15,042 nucleotides of DNA from an uncultured Bacteroidota bacterium (GCA_903881065.1 CAIRRW010000075.1:1-15042); one strand, 5' to 3'. Numbered from the stretch's first letter, positions 1 to 8,068 are shown. Translations and numbers: made by a program. The notes: a model not told the origin generated them from the sequence alone.

Positions 1-11
1 ATAGAAAATAC

Positions 12-73
12 CACCTTGCTAGATTGTGAAGCTAAGATATTTTGAAAATAGTTCACCTCACTAGGTTGTGAAG
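12..73. repeat. imperfect direct repeat, two 20-nt copies 42 nt apart
   Basis: Positions 12-31 and 54-73 match at 17 of 20 bases, with a shared CTAG[A/G]TTGTGAAG core, and are offset by exactly 42 nt. The sequence between the copies does not match either one. This may be the right end of a longer repeat lying outside the window. No function is assigned. The rest of positions 1-233 holds only AT-rich sequence with short AACCAATA iterations (about 147-163) and the promoter box at 170-177. Confidence 0.5.
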
Positions 74-169
74 TAGGAAAATTTAGACAAAATACAGCGT
101 CCCAAAGCTACCTTTATTTAGGTACTGCCAATAAATATTAATCAGTAACCAATAACCAATAAATAAAGC

Positions 170-177
170 TACTTTTG
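170..177 (+). promoter_or_regulatory. putative -7 promoter box (TACTTTTG) for the ABC-F gene
   Basis: TACTTTTG matches the Bacteroidota primary-sigma -7 consensus TAnnTTTG exactly and lies 56 nt before the ATG at 234. This predicts transcription starting near 181-184 and a leader of about 50 nt. No good -33 TTG/TTTG element is visible at the usual 19-21 nt spacing, so the call rests on the -7 box and its position. Confidence 0.5.
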
Positions 178-233
178 CAGTCCCCGAAAATTTATTTTAG
201 AATTTAGGGATAAGAATTTAGAATTTACAATAT

Positions 234-1868
234 ATGATTTCAGTTTCAAATCTTTCACTTCGATATGGCAAACGGGTTCTGTTTGATGAGGTGAATCTTA
301 AATTTACCCCCGGCAATTGTTACGGTGTGATAGGTGCCAATGGTGCAGGTAAATCAACGTTTTTAAAGATACTTTCAGGCGAAATTGACCCTACTACCGG
401 TCAGGTTTATATGGATCCGGGCGACAGGATGAGTGTGTTGAGCCAGAATCACTTTGCTTTTGATGCTTTCCCGGTGCTGCAAACAGTGATGATGGGCAAT
501 AAAAAGCTGTGGAAACTAATGCAGGAAAAAGATGCTTTGTATGCAAAGCCTGATTTCAGTGATGCTGACGGCGTGAAAGCTGCCGACCTCGAACATCAGT
601 TTGCCGAGATGGATGGCTGGAATGCCGAGAGTGATGCTGCTAACTTAATTAGTGATTTGGGTGTGAAGGAATCCTATCATACTAAATTGATGGGTGAGCT
701 GAACGGAAAGGAAAAAGTGCGTGTGTTGCTTGCTCAGGCGTTGTTTGGCAATCCTGATATTTTATTACTTGATGAGCCGACAAACGATTTGGATGTGGAA
801 ACTATTTCGTGGCTCGAGAACTTTCTTGCTGATTTTCAGAACACCGTAATTGTTGTTTCCCACGACCGTCACTTCCTCGATTCGGTATGTACACATATCG
901 CCGACATTGATTTTAATAAGATTTCGATATATACAGGTAACTATACTTTTTGGTATGAGTCGAGCCAGTTGGCATTGCGTCAGCGGTCGGACCAGAATAA
1001 AAAGATGGAAGACAAGCGCAAGGAATTGCAGGATTTTGTGGAGCGATTCAGTGCCAATGCTTCCAAATCCCGTCAGGCAACCAGTAGGAAAAAGTTGCTG
1101 GAGAAGCTGGTAATAGAAGATATTAAAGCGAGTACTCGTAAATATCCGGGCATCATATTTAAGGCGGATAGAGATTGCGGCGATCAGATTTTAGCCGTTG
1201 AACATCTGAGTAAAACTTCATCCGAAGGAGATATTTTATTTAAGGATATTACTTTCACGATGACTAAAGGTGATAAGATTGTGGTTTTGTCGAAAGAACA
1301 TATTGCCATCACTTCTTTCTTCGAAATAATAACCGGTGAAGCGCAGGCAGACAGTGGTGAATATGTTTTTGGAAGTACAATTACAAAATCATATCTGCCA
1401 AATGAAAATGCAAAGTTTTTTACTTCGGATTATAATCTTGTTGATTGGTTACGCCAGTTTTCAAAGGATAAAGATGAAACGTATGTACGTGGATTCCTTG
1501 GCAAAATGTTATTCACCGGTGAAGAATCGTTGAAGAAATCAAATGTGCTTTCCGGAGGAGAAAAGGTGCGTTGTATGGTGTCGCGCATGATGCTTACCAA
1601 TGCCAATTGTTTGATATTGGATGAGCCTACAAATCACCTGGATTTGGAATCAATAACTGCATTTAATAATGCATTGAAAGACTGGAAACATGTGGCGTTG
1701 TTCACATCTCATGACCACGAATTTGTGCAGACAGTAGCAAACCGTATTGTCGAACTTACTCCAAACGGCATTATAGACAAGCGAATGACGTATGACGAAT
1801 ACATAAACGACGACGGCGTAAAGGCATTGAAGGACAAAATGTATGCGCAGAAATTGAAAGTAAAATAG
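234..1868 (+). CDS. ybiT: ABC-F family ATPase, YbiT-type, with degenerate second ATP site
   Basis: A soluble ABC-F protein with two nucleotide-binding domains and no membrane segments. The family acts on ribosomes at the E site, affecting translation or resistance to ribosome-targeting drugs. NBD1 has Walker A GANGAGKST (residues 34-42), Walker B ILLLDEPTNDLD (176-187) and the H-switch histidine at 210. The signature position reads LNGKE (156-160) instead of LSGGE. The linker/P-site tether (about 240-310) carries the FSANASKSRQATSR stretch typical of YbiT. NBD2 has signature LSGGEKVR (439-446), Walker B LILDEPTNHLD (460-470) and His493, but its Walker A place (351-362) reads LSKEHIAITS with no GxxxxGK[ST]. 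The length of 544 aa fits YbiT (about 530). The histidine kinase starts 15 nt downstream, so they may be co-transcribed. The family call is very secure; the cellular role of YbiT is poorly defined. Confidence 0.93.
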   Translation: MISVSNLSLRYGKRVLFDEVNLKFTPGNCYGVIGANGAGKSTFLKILSGEIDPTTGQVYMDPGDRMSVLSQNHFAFDAFPVLQTVMMGNKKLWKLMQEKDALYAKPDFSDADGVKAADLEHQFAEMDGWNAESDAANLISDLGVKESYHTKLMGELNGKEKVRVLLAQALFGNPDILLLDEPTNDLDVETISWLENFLADFQNTVIVVSHDRHFLDSVCTHIADIDFNKISIYTGNYTFWYESSQLALRQRSDQNKKMEDKRKELQDFVERFSANASKSRQATSRKKLLEKLVIEDIKASTRKYPGIIFKADRDCGDQILAVEHLSKTSSEGDILFKDITFTMTKGDKIVVLSKEHIAITSFFEIITGEAQADSGEYVFGSTITKSYLPNENAKFFTSDYNLVDWLRQFSKDKDETYVRGFLGKMLFTGEESLKKSNVLSGGEKVRCMVSRMMLTNANCLILDEPTNHLDLESITAFNNALKDWKHVALFTSHDHEFVQTVANRIVELTPNGIIDKRMTYDEYINDDGVKALKDKMYAQKLKVK

Positions 1869-1870
1869 AG

Positions 1871-1878
1871 TACTTTTG
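1871..1878 (+). promoter_or_regulatory. putative -7 box (TACTTTTG) abutting the kinase start
   Basis: An exact TAnnTTTG match, with the same octamer as at 170-177, sits in the 15-nt gap between the ABC-F stop codon and the kinase ATG at 1884. If used, transcription would begin at or within a few bases of the ATG, giving a leaderless or nearly leaderless mRNA. No -33 element is evident at normal spacing, so a chance match inside an operon remains possible. Confidence 0.35.
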
Positions 1879-1883
1879 TAAGA

Positions 1884-3500
1884 ATGAAAAAGAGCAGCGT
1901 TAAGCTAATCACTTTATTAACAAGCATTGCGTTAGTTGGGCTTGTAGCTATACAAGTTTATTGGATTAACAATGCAATAAAAGTTGGTAAGGAGCGGTTT
2001 GAAGAAAACGTAAGTGATGCCTTGAATAATGTTGTTCTGCGGTTAGAAAAAAAGCAGACTGCAGCAAAGATGACCAAGAAGATTAATTTCCGCAAACAGG
2101 GAATTCGTTGGTTCACGCCTGCAGATTCAATGAAGCACAATACCAAATTAATAAGACGTTCCACAACTGATAAACGTTCATTTGCTTTGCAAAAAGACCG
2201 TGTGAATGTTAAAATATTTGAAGAATATTCGGCTGACAGCAGTGGTTACATTGTAAAGAAAACACGGTTAAAAAATTATTCGAGTGATTCCATTGCACGT
2301 AATATTGACAGACGAATAGATAACGATGGCCCATTAAGTCTGGCTCAGCTTGATTCTGGTGAGTTCAAAAACAAATGGTTTGCACATAAAAAAGATGTGG
2401 TGAACGATATTTTTGATGAGCTTGTTAGTGTAAATATTTATAATGATAATAGCCATAATAAGCTTGATACGGCTCGATTAGATTCAATTATAAAGGTGGA
2501 ACTTTTAGAAAAGGGTATTTCAGCAAATTATATTTATGGAATCATGGCTTCTAAAGCGCTTCCTGCCGATTCCAACAAAATATCCGACAAGGAAAAACAA
2601 TTATATGCATCAGGTTACAAAGTAAATCTTTCACCTGACAATATATTTATCAAGCCACAATACTTATCGCTTTATTTTCCTGAGCAAAGTAAGTACCTTT
2701 TGAGTTCGATGTGGTTTATGTTGTTAATTTCAGTTGCATTGATGATGGTGCTTATATTTTCATTTTATTTTACGATTACTACAATCATCAAACAGAAAAA
2801 ATTGTCGGAAATAAAAAACGATTTTATAAGTAACATGACTCACGAATTTAAAACGCCAATCTCCACCATCTCACTCGCCTGTGAAGTGTTGAATGATAAG
2901 AGTATTGAAAAGAATGAGGAACGTACGAATAAATATGTGAAGATGATTAGGGATGAAAATAAACGACTGAGTTTGTTGGTGGAGAATATTTTGCAAACTG
3001 CAATACTTGATAAAGGCGAGTTTAAATTAAAAATACAAAGCACAGATATTCATAATTTAATTGATCAAAGCATTGCCAATATTAAACTGCAGGTGGAGAA
3101 CAGAGACGGTGAAATAAGTACAGAATTGAATGCCGAAAATCCTGTAATTAATGCCGACCGTGTGCATATCACCAACATTATTTTTAATCTTATTGATAAT
3201 GCCTTAAAGTATTCGAATGAAAAGCCGGTTATTAAGATAACAACCCGAAGTGATAGAGAAGGTATTTTTATTTCGGTAAAGGATAATGGGATTGGTATAA
3301 GTAAAGAAAACCAGCACCGAATATTTGATACTATGTATCGCGTACATACAGGTAATGTGCATAATGTAAAGGGGTTCGGATTGGGATTAAGTTATGTAAA
3401 GGCAGTGGTTGAGAAACATGGGGGATCAATAAGTGTTGAAAGTGAACTTAACAAGGGAAGCACTTTCACTGTATATTTGCCAACAAATCCAACTGAATAA
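1884..3500 (+). CDS. rprX: sensor histidine kinase, RprX/PhoR-like
   Basis: A membrane-bound two-component sensor kinase that autophosphorylates on a histidine and passes the phosphate to the response regulator encoded 18 nt downstream. There is an N-terminal membrane helix (about 9-28), a periplasmic sensor region of about 244 residues (29-272, no recognised domain, rich in charged residues), a second helix (about 273-300), then the HisKA domain with H320 in NMTHEFKTP (317-325). The HATPase domain has the N box around N435, the G1 box DNGIG (467-471) and the G2 box GFGLGLS (497-503). All catalytic motifs are intact. The start at 1884 is required for the first membrane helix. The arrangement and the partner resemble Bacteroides RprX; the orthology name is tentative because the sensor region is not diagnostic. 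Confidence 0.9.
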   Translation: MKKSSVKLITLLTSIALVGLVAIQVYWINNAIKVGKERFEENVSDALNNVVLRLEKKQTAAKMTKKINFRKQGIRWFTPADSMKHNTKLIRRSTTDKRSFALQKDRVNVKIFEEYSADSSGYIVKKTRLKNYSSDSIARNIDRRIDNDGPLSLAQLDSGEFKNKWFAHKKDVVNDIFDELVSVNIYNDNSHNKLDTARLDSIIKVELLEKGISANYIYGIMASKALPADSNKISDKEKQLYASGYKVNLSPDNIFIKPQYLSLYFPEQSKYLLSSMWFMLLISVALMMVLIFSFYFTITTIIKQKKLSEIKNDFISNMTHEFKTPISTISLACEVLNDKSIEKNEERTNKYVKMIRDENKRLSLLVENILQTAILDKGEFKLKIQSTDIHNLIDQSIANIKLQVENRDGEISTELNAENPVINADRVHITNIIFNLIDNALKYSNEKPVIKITTRSDREGIFISVKDNGIGISKENQHRIFDTMYRVHTGNVHNVKGFGLGLSYVKAVVEKHGGSISVESELNKGSTFTVYLPTNPTE

Positions 3501-3518
3501 AATTATTCAAAATTTAAT

Positions 3519-4211
3519 ATGGAAAAAGTAAGAGTATTATTAGCAGAGGACGATCCGAATCTAGGAAGTCTATTAAAGGAATATCTTGATGCAAAAGGAT
3601 TTTCAACCACTTGGGCCAAGAATGGAAAAGAAGGGTATGATGTTTTTGCTAAGGGGAAATTTCAAATTTGTATTCTTGATGTGATGATGCCAATAAAAGA
3701 TGGATATACATTGGCAAAGGAATTAAGATTAGTTGAAGAGAATATTCCTTTAGTATTTCTCACCGCTAAATCAATGAAGGAAGATGCGATAGAAGGCTTC
3801 ACCATCGGTGCTGACGATTATATCACCAAACCTTTTAGTATGGAAGAATTATTGCTTCGCTTAAAAGCTATTCTTCGTAGAACTGAAAATAAGATGGTGA
3901 AAACTACCGAACAAAATGAGTTTGAAATAGGTAAGTTTAAATTTGATTTTCCCCGTCAAACACTGGTAATGAAGGGTGTTCAACACAAACTTACAACAAA
4001 AGAAGCTGAATTATTAAAACTTCTTTGTCTAAATATGGAAACGTTTTTGGATAGGAATTTTGCTTTAAAAACTATCTGGGGCGATGATAATTATTTTAAT
4101 GGAAGAAGCATGGATGTTTACATTGCAAAGCTTCGTAAATATCTACGGGATGATCCTGCAATCGAATTGATTAATATACACGGCAAGGGATTTAAGCTTT
4201 TAACGAAATAA
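3519..4211 (+). CDS. rprY: OmpR-family response regulator, RprY-like
   Basis: A cytoplasmic DNA-binding response regulator paired with the preceding kinase. The receiver domain (about 4-121) has acidic residues D11/D12, phosphoacceptor D54 in CILDVMMP, T82 and K104 in the YITKPFS loop. The stretch from FLTAKSMKED through the GADDYITKPFSMEELLLR region is strongly RprY-like. A winged-helix effector domain follows (about 135-230), with the recognition helix around GRSMDVYIAKLRKYL and a C-terminal hairpin INIHGKGFKL. The length of 230 aa is normal. It lies 18 nt after the kinase, so the two are almost certainly one operon. The tRNA gene follows 23 nt after its stop. Target genes cannot be read from this window. 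Confidence 0.93.
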   Translation: MEKVRVLLAEDDPNLGSLLKEYLDAKGFSTTWAKNGKEGYDVFAKGKFQICILDVMMPIKDGYTLAKELRLVEENIPLVFLTAKSMKEDAIEGFTIGADDYITKPFSMEELLLRLKAILRRTENKMVKTTEQNEFEIGKFKFDFPRQTLVMKGVQHKLTTKEAELLKLLCLNMETFLDRNFALKTIWGDDNYFNGRSMDVYIAKLRKYLRDDPAIELINIHGKGFKLLTK

Positions 4212-4234
4212 TTTATTGCCGCTTTCATAATACA

Positions 4235-4306
4235 GGCACCGTAGTTCAATGGATAGAATAGAAGTTTCCTAAACTTTAGATGTGGGTTCGATTCCCGCCG
4301 GAGCCA
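4235..4306 (+). tRNA. tRNA-Arg (anticodon CCT)
   Basis: A complete 72-nt cloverleaf can be folded by eye: acceptor GGCACCG (4235-4241) with CGGAGCC (4299-4305), D arm GTTC/GAAT, anticodon stem GAAGT/ACTTT around loop TTCCTAA (4266-4272) with anticodon CCT at 4268-4270, T arm GTGGG-TTCGATT-CCCGC, and discriminator A at 4306. It should decode AGG. CCA is not encoded; CTA follows the discriminator. The acceptor stem contains an A-A mismatch at the fourth pair (A4238 opposite A4302); a T at 4238 would restore it. It sits between the response regulator and the VIT gene on the same strand. No clear terminator follows it. Confidence 0.9.
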
Positions 4307-4374
4307 CTACTATAAAATGAAACTATGTGTTTCTTGGAATAATATAGAGCTAACTAAACTATTTAAAAATCATC

Positions 4375-5076
4375 ATGGATACACATCTTCATCACACCGA
4401 AAATCATCTCACCAGCTCTGAAACATTAATGGATATTGTTATTGGAATGAGTGATGGATTAACTGTGCCTTTTGCATTGGCAGCAGGTTTGAGCGGTGCT
4501 GTAAAAGATGTGCATTTAATAGTAATTGCAGGTATAGCTGAAATAGCTGCTGGTTCCATAGCAATGGGACTTGGTGGTTACCTTGCTGGGAAAACGGAAC
4601 AGGACCATTATAACAGTGAATTAAAACGTGAATATGAAGAAGTAAAGGAACTTCCTCATGTTGAGAAGCAGGAGGTAAAAGATTTTTTTGCTGAGCTTGG
4701 GTTAAGTGAAGAGGTGCAGGAAAAGGCTACTTTGGAGATTATAAAAGACGATGACCGCTGGGTTAATTTTATGATGAAACATGAATTAGGCTTGGATAAA
4801 CCAGACCCTAAACGTGCCGGCAAATCAGCTTTTAATATTGGTGCAGCATATATAGTTGGTGGATTAGTTCCATTGTCGCCTTACTTTTTTGTGAGCGATG
4901 GAATAATGGGATTGAAACTTTCTGCGGTTCTTGCTATTATCAGTTTATTAATATTCGGATTCTTTAAATCGAAACTAACAGGAATGAATCCTTATTATGG
5001 TGCGCTTAAGGTAGCTGTGATTGGTGCTCTGGCAGCAGGTTTTGCTTTTGCAATCGCGCGGTTAATTCAAGGGTAA
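4375..5076 (+). CDS. VIT1/CCC1-family iron/manganese transporter
   Basis: An integral membrane transporter of the vacuolar iron transporter family, which moves Fe(II) or Mn(II) out of the cytosol in exchange for protons. Five membrane segments are visible (about 20-40, 47-70, 153-175, 180-198, 209-231). The first carries the family stretch DIVIGMSDGLTVPFALAAGLSG and the second IAEIAAGSIAMGLGGYLAG. Between segments 2 and 3 lies the charged cytoplasmic metal-binding region (about 72-140), rich in Glu, with His and Met (EEVKELPHVEKQE, FMMKHELGL). The histidine-rich N-terminus (THLHHTENHL) may also bind metal. The length of 233 aa is typical for bacterial members. It reads towards the minus-strand dehydrogenase and shares the terminator at 5144-5184. 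Its own promoter is not evident in the 68-nt gap after the tRNA. Confidence 0.92.
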   Translation: MDTHLHHTENHLTSSETLMDIVIGMSDGLTVPFALAAGLSGAVKDVHLIVIAGIAEIAAGSIAMGLGGYLAGKTEQDHYNSELKREYEEVKELPHVEKQEVKDFFAELGLSEEVQEKATLEIIKDDDRWVNFMMKHELGLDKPDPKRAGKSAFNIGAAYIVGGLVPLSPYFFVSDGIMGLKLSAVLAIISLLIFGFFKSKLTGMNPYYGALKVAVIGALAAGFAFAIARLIQG

Positions 5077-5143
5077 ATACAATTAACTTTCTTGTTATTG
5101 TTTTTTCAATGTTCATTAGTTGAATGATGAAATATATTGTCAT

Positions 5144-5184
5144 AAAAAAACGGCATCCGAAACAATATTCGGATGCCGTTTTTT
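5144..5184. terminator. bidirectional intrinsic terminator
   Basis: A perfect 11-bp GC-rich stem, CGGCATCCGAA (5151-5161) with TTCGGATGCCG (5168-5178), has a 6-nt loop and is flanked by seven A on the left (5144-5150) and six T on the right (5179-5184). It can therefore terminate both the plus-strand VIT gene and the minus-strand dehydrogenase that converge on it. Confidence 0.95.
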
Positions 5185-5198
5185 ATTTAGATAATGTA

Positions 5199-6377
5199 CT
5201 AATTAAAAGCGTTGAAGCCAGTAACGTCCATACCGGTAATCAATAAGTGTATATCATGAGTACCTTCATAAGTAACAACTGATTCAAGATTCATCATGTG
5301 GCGCATAATTGGATATTCGCCAGTGATGCCCATTCCCCCATGTATCTGACGTGCTTCGCGAGCTATTTGCAATGCCATGTTTACATTGTTACGTTTCGAC
5401 ATGGATATTTGTGCAGGTGTAGCACGGTGTTCGTTTTTAAGTACCCCCAGTCTCCAAGTTAACAATTGTGCTTTAGTGATTTCAGTAATCATTTCAGCTA
5501 ATTTCTTTTGAGTCAATTGAAATGCACCGATTGGTTTGCCAAACTGAATACGTTCTTTTGAGTAACGTAATGCAGAATCGTAGCAATCCATTGCAGCACC
5601 TATTGCACCCCAAGCGATTCCAAAACGTGCAGAATTCAAGCAACTCAATGGTCCCTTTAGTCCTTTGACATTAGGGAATATATTTTCTTTTGGAACTTTT
5701 ACATTCGAGAAAACCAACTCGCCGGTTGCAGAAGCACGAAGACTCCATTTGCCATGTGTTTCAGGAGTTGTGAATCCATCCATGCCCCGTTCTACAACCA
5801 TACCGCGAATATCGCCAGCTTCATCTTTTGCCCAAACTACTGCTATATCAGCAAAAGGAGAGTTGGAGATCCACATTTTAGCTCCATTCAATAAATAATG
5901 ATCGCCTTTATCTTTTATGTTTGTAATCATTCCCGAAGGATTGGAACCATAGTCAGGCTCTGTCAATCCAAAGCATCCCATCATATCGCCTGCAGCAAGT
6001 TTCGGTAAGTACTTACGTTTTTGTTCTTCCGAACCGAATGTATAGATTGGAAACATTACCAATGAACTTTGCACTGATGCAGTAGAACGCAATCCACTAT
6101 CACCACGCTCCAATTCCTGCATTATTATTCCATAGGAAATCTGGTCTAATCCGGCACCACCGTATTCAGCAGGTATATAAGGTCCGAAAGCTCCTATTTC
6201 AGCAAGCCCTTTAATCCATTGTTTTGGAAATTTAGCATTCTGACATGCTTCTTCAACTATTGGAGTAACTTCCTTTTTTACCCATGCACGTGCTGTTTCA
6301 CGGATTAATTTATGTTCATCGGTTAATAACTCATCCATTAAATAATAATCGTGAGCTTCAAATCTATCTGTTGCCAT
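5199..6377 (-). CDS. acyl-CoA dehydrogenase, glutaryl-CoA dehydrogenase type
   Basis: A FAD flavoenzyme that most closely resembles glutaryl-CoA dehydrogenase (GcdH), which oxidises and decarboxylates glutaryl-CoA to crotonyl-CoA in lysine and tryptophan breakdown. GcdH-type hallmarks are RSTASVQSSLVM with Arg97 at the place of the substrate-carboxylate-binding arginine, CFGLTEPDYGSNPSGM (FAD region, about 135-150), SLRASATGELVF, NSARFGIAWG, and YEGTHDIHLLITG with Glu371 as the catalytic base. The length of 392 aa matches bacterial GcdH. The ATG at 6377 is preceded by a minus-strand promoter box at 6405-6412, and the gene ends 14 nt from the shared terminator. It is transcribed alone. Electrons would go to an electron-transfer flavoprotein not encoded here. 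The substrate is inferred from motif similarity. Confidence 0.92.
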   Translation of the reverse strand: MATDRFEAHDYYLMDELLTDEHKLIRETARAWVKKEVTPIVEEACQNAKFPKQWIKGLAEIGAFGPYIPAEYGGAGLDQISYGIIMQELERGDSGLRSTASVQSSLVMFPIYTFGSEEQKRKYLPKLAAGDMMGCFGLTEPDYGSNPSGMITNIKDKGDHYLLNGAKMWISNSPFADIAVVWAKDEAGDIRGMVVERGMDGFTTPETHGKWSLRASATGELVFSNVKVPKENIFPNVKGLKGPLSCLNSARFGIAWGAIGAAMDCYDSALRYSKERIQFGKPIGAFQLTQKKLAEMITEITKAQLLTWRLGVLKNEHRATPAQISMSKRNNVNMALQIAREARQIHGGMGITGEYPIMRHMMNLESVVTYEGTHDIHLLITGMDVTGFNAFN

Positions 6378-6404
6378 ATTAAATTTTTTTAATTATTTGA
6401 GGCG

Positions 6405-6412
6405 CAAAAGTA
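6405..6412 (-). promoter_or_regulatory. putative -7 promoter box (TACTTTTG) for the dehydrogenase
   Basis: Read on the minus strand, the sequence is TACTTTTG, an exact TAnnTTTG match, 27 nt before the ATG, predicting a leader of roughly 20-25 nt. A TTG lies about 24 nt upstream, slightly too far for a canonical -33 element. The remaining 255-nt divergent gap (6378-6632) is AT-rich and has no convincing plus-strand box for the transglycosylase. Confidence 0.5.
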
Positions 6413-6632
6413 ATGATTTTATTGAGAGTGAAAGGTCAATTAAATCGAAATAAGAATATGATTTTAAGCAGGATTTTCCAGATTGACTTTTATTAAGAAT
6501 CTCCGTAAGTGAAAGTTGGTTTAATTTATGTACTGTATTTGTTGAAAACCTTTGTTTAAAAGTTTATGGGTTCAAAGTATGAGACTTGGGAAATGTTTAT
6601 TAATTTTATAAAATTATTTATAATAACATCCA

Positions 6633-8051
6633 TTGAAAAATAAGACATTCATAAATTTTACCAACATGCTGCTGGTGCTTGCATTGATGAATGTTTGCAT
6701 TAATGCAAAAGCACAAACTGATGTGCGTACTATTCCTGTTGTTGAGAAGTATGTAGTTGGTTATAATGACATAACCAAAATGAAATTTATGAATGATGAC
6801 CAGCTTTATAAAGAAGGCTGGCATACGTTACCGCAACCGCAATTCTGGCAAAAGATAATGCTTCTTTCTCCCGATTCGGCAATAGTGAGTGTAGCTTCCA
6901 ACCGTCAGTTGCTTGATAAAATATATCTGAGAGACTGGAGTAAAATGCCCGAAGTGCAGCATACTATATATAAGGATAGTTTGAAACGCAAATATGGTGT
7001 ATCGGATAGTGCCGTATTATTAATTACCGGAGGCAAAAAGGATTTCTACGATTATAAAAAAGCGATGCCGATTATCAATCGTTCAATTGATGTATTTCGT
7101 CAATATGGCGTTGACCCATGGTATGCACAGGCAATATTGCTTATCGAAAGTCCGGGAAAGATGAATACCAAATCGGGTGTTGGTGCTAACGGACCTTTTC
7201 AATTGATGAAAGCGGTGGCTCGAAAAGAAGGATTAATTGTAAATGGAAAGATTGATGAACGCACCGATGTGGAGAAATCGGCAATGGGTGCTTCGCGGTT
7301 ATTGAGTACTATCTGCATTCCGTATACCAAGGCAATGCTCGATAGTGCCCATGTTACTTATAACGAAACGGATTTATGGTTTCGTTTACTTGTGCTGCAT
7401 TCCTATCATGCAGGAGCAGGAAATGTGGCTGGCGTAATTAAAAAGATTAAACCCTGCGAAGGTGGTATGCAGTTGATACAGCAGGTATGGCAAACAACTT
7501 ACGGTGGATTCAGAAATGCTTCTCAAAATTATTCTCAATTGGCTTTGGCAGCATTTTGCAACTTTGATGAGTTGGTGATGCAGCAAAAAGATTCGGTGTA
7601 TTTAATCGATGGCGACAGAATGTATAATGCCTATTCAACTTGCAAATGCGCACCATACAACGAATGTGACTATCTTGGAAACTGCATAAAGAAATATGAA
7701 TGTGATTTGGTTGATGGCACTATTCCATTTGATTATTTTATAACAAAAGTAAATAGGGTTCGTTCCGAATTAGGGGGACTGGCACCAAACGCTTCCGCTT
7801 ATACCGATGAGCAGGTGAATGATGTAGGTTTTAAATTATTAAAGGCGCGACGTATGCAGGATGCTTTTAAAGTATTTAAGCTGAACGAAATCAATTATCC
7901 TTATTCATGGGGAGTATATCATGGGTTGGGACAAACCTATCAGATGATGGGGCAAAAGAATCAGGCATTGGAATACTACCGCAAATCATTAAAGCTGAAT
8001 CCTAATAATGAAGAAGGGTTGAAAGCTATCGCCCGATTATCTGGCAAGTAG
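6633..8051 (+). CDS. secreted lytic transglycosylase (SLT domain) with Cys cluster and TPRs
   Basis: An exported family-1 (SLT-type) peptidoglycan lytic transglycosylase, which cleaves the MurNAc-GlcNAc bond in the wall. It has a signal-peptide-like N-terminus (residues 1-28, hydrophobic core MLLVLALMNVC, AKA-Q cleavage-like site), a region of about 120 residues I do not recognise, then the SLT core (about 145-310) with ES at 172-173 (Glu172 catalytic), GPFQLM (187-192) and HSYHAGAGNV (256-265). A five-cysteine cluster follows (337-357), then about two TPR units (395-462). The TTG at 6633 is chosen because an in-frame TAA lies at 6624 and it supplies the basic MKNK start; the next option, ATG at 6666, would remove the positive n-region. 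A weak 7-bp hairpin overlaps the stop codon. The enzymatic call is secure; the role of the added domains is unknown. Confidence 0.85.
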   Translation: MKNKTFINFTNMLLVLALMNVCINAKAQTDVRTIPVVEKYVVGYNDITKMKFMNDDQLYKEGWHTLPQPQFWQKIMLLSPDSAIVSVASNRQLLDKIYLRDWSKMPEVQHTIYKDSLKRKYGVSDSAVLLITGGKKDFYDYKKAMPIINRSIDVFRQYGVDPWYAQAILLIESPGKMNTKSGVGANGPFQLMKAVARKEGLIVNGKIDERTDVEKSAMGASRLLSTICIPYTKAMLDSAHVTYNETDLWFRLLVLHSYHAGAGNVAGVIKKIKPCEGGMQLIQQVWQTTYGGFRNASQNYSQLALAAFCNFDELVMQQKDSVYLIDGDRMYNAYSTCKCAPYNECDYLGNCIKKYECDLVDGTIPFDYFITKVNRVRSELGGLAPNASAYTDEQVNDVGFKLLKARRMQDAFKVFKLNEINYPYSWGVYHGLGQTYQMMGQKNQALEYYRKSLKLNPNNEEGLKAIARLSGK

Positions 8052-8068
8052 AGAATAGTAGTTCTCTA
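8049..8068 (+). terminator. weak hairpin at the end of the transglycosylase gene
   Basis: TAGAGAA (8049-8055) pairs with TTCTCTA (8062-8068) around a 6-nt loop, overlapping the stop codon. The stem is AT-rich and the following sequence is only moderately T-rich with no uninterrupted run, so termination here is uncertain. Confidence 0.3.

Noticed and set aside
1709..1927. 72-codon minus-strand open frame across the ABC-F/kinase junction
   Set aside because: It overlaps two conserved genes in antisense; its hydrophobic stretch is the complement of AT-rich codons and not independent evidence for a gene.
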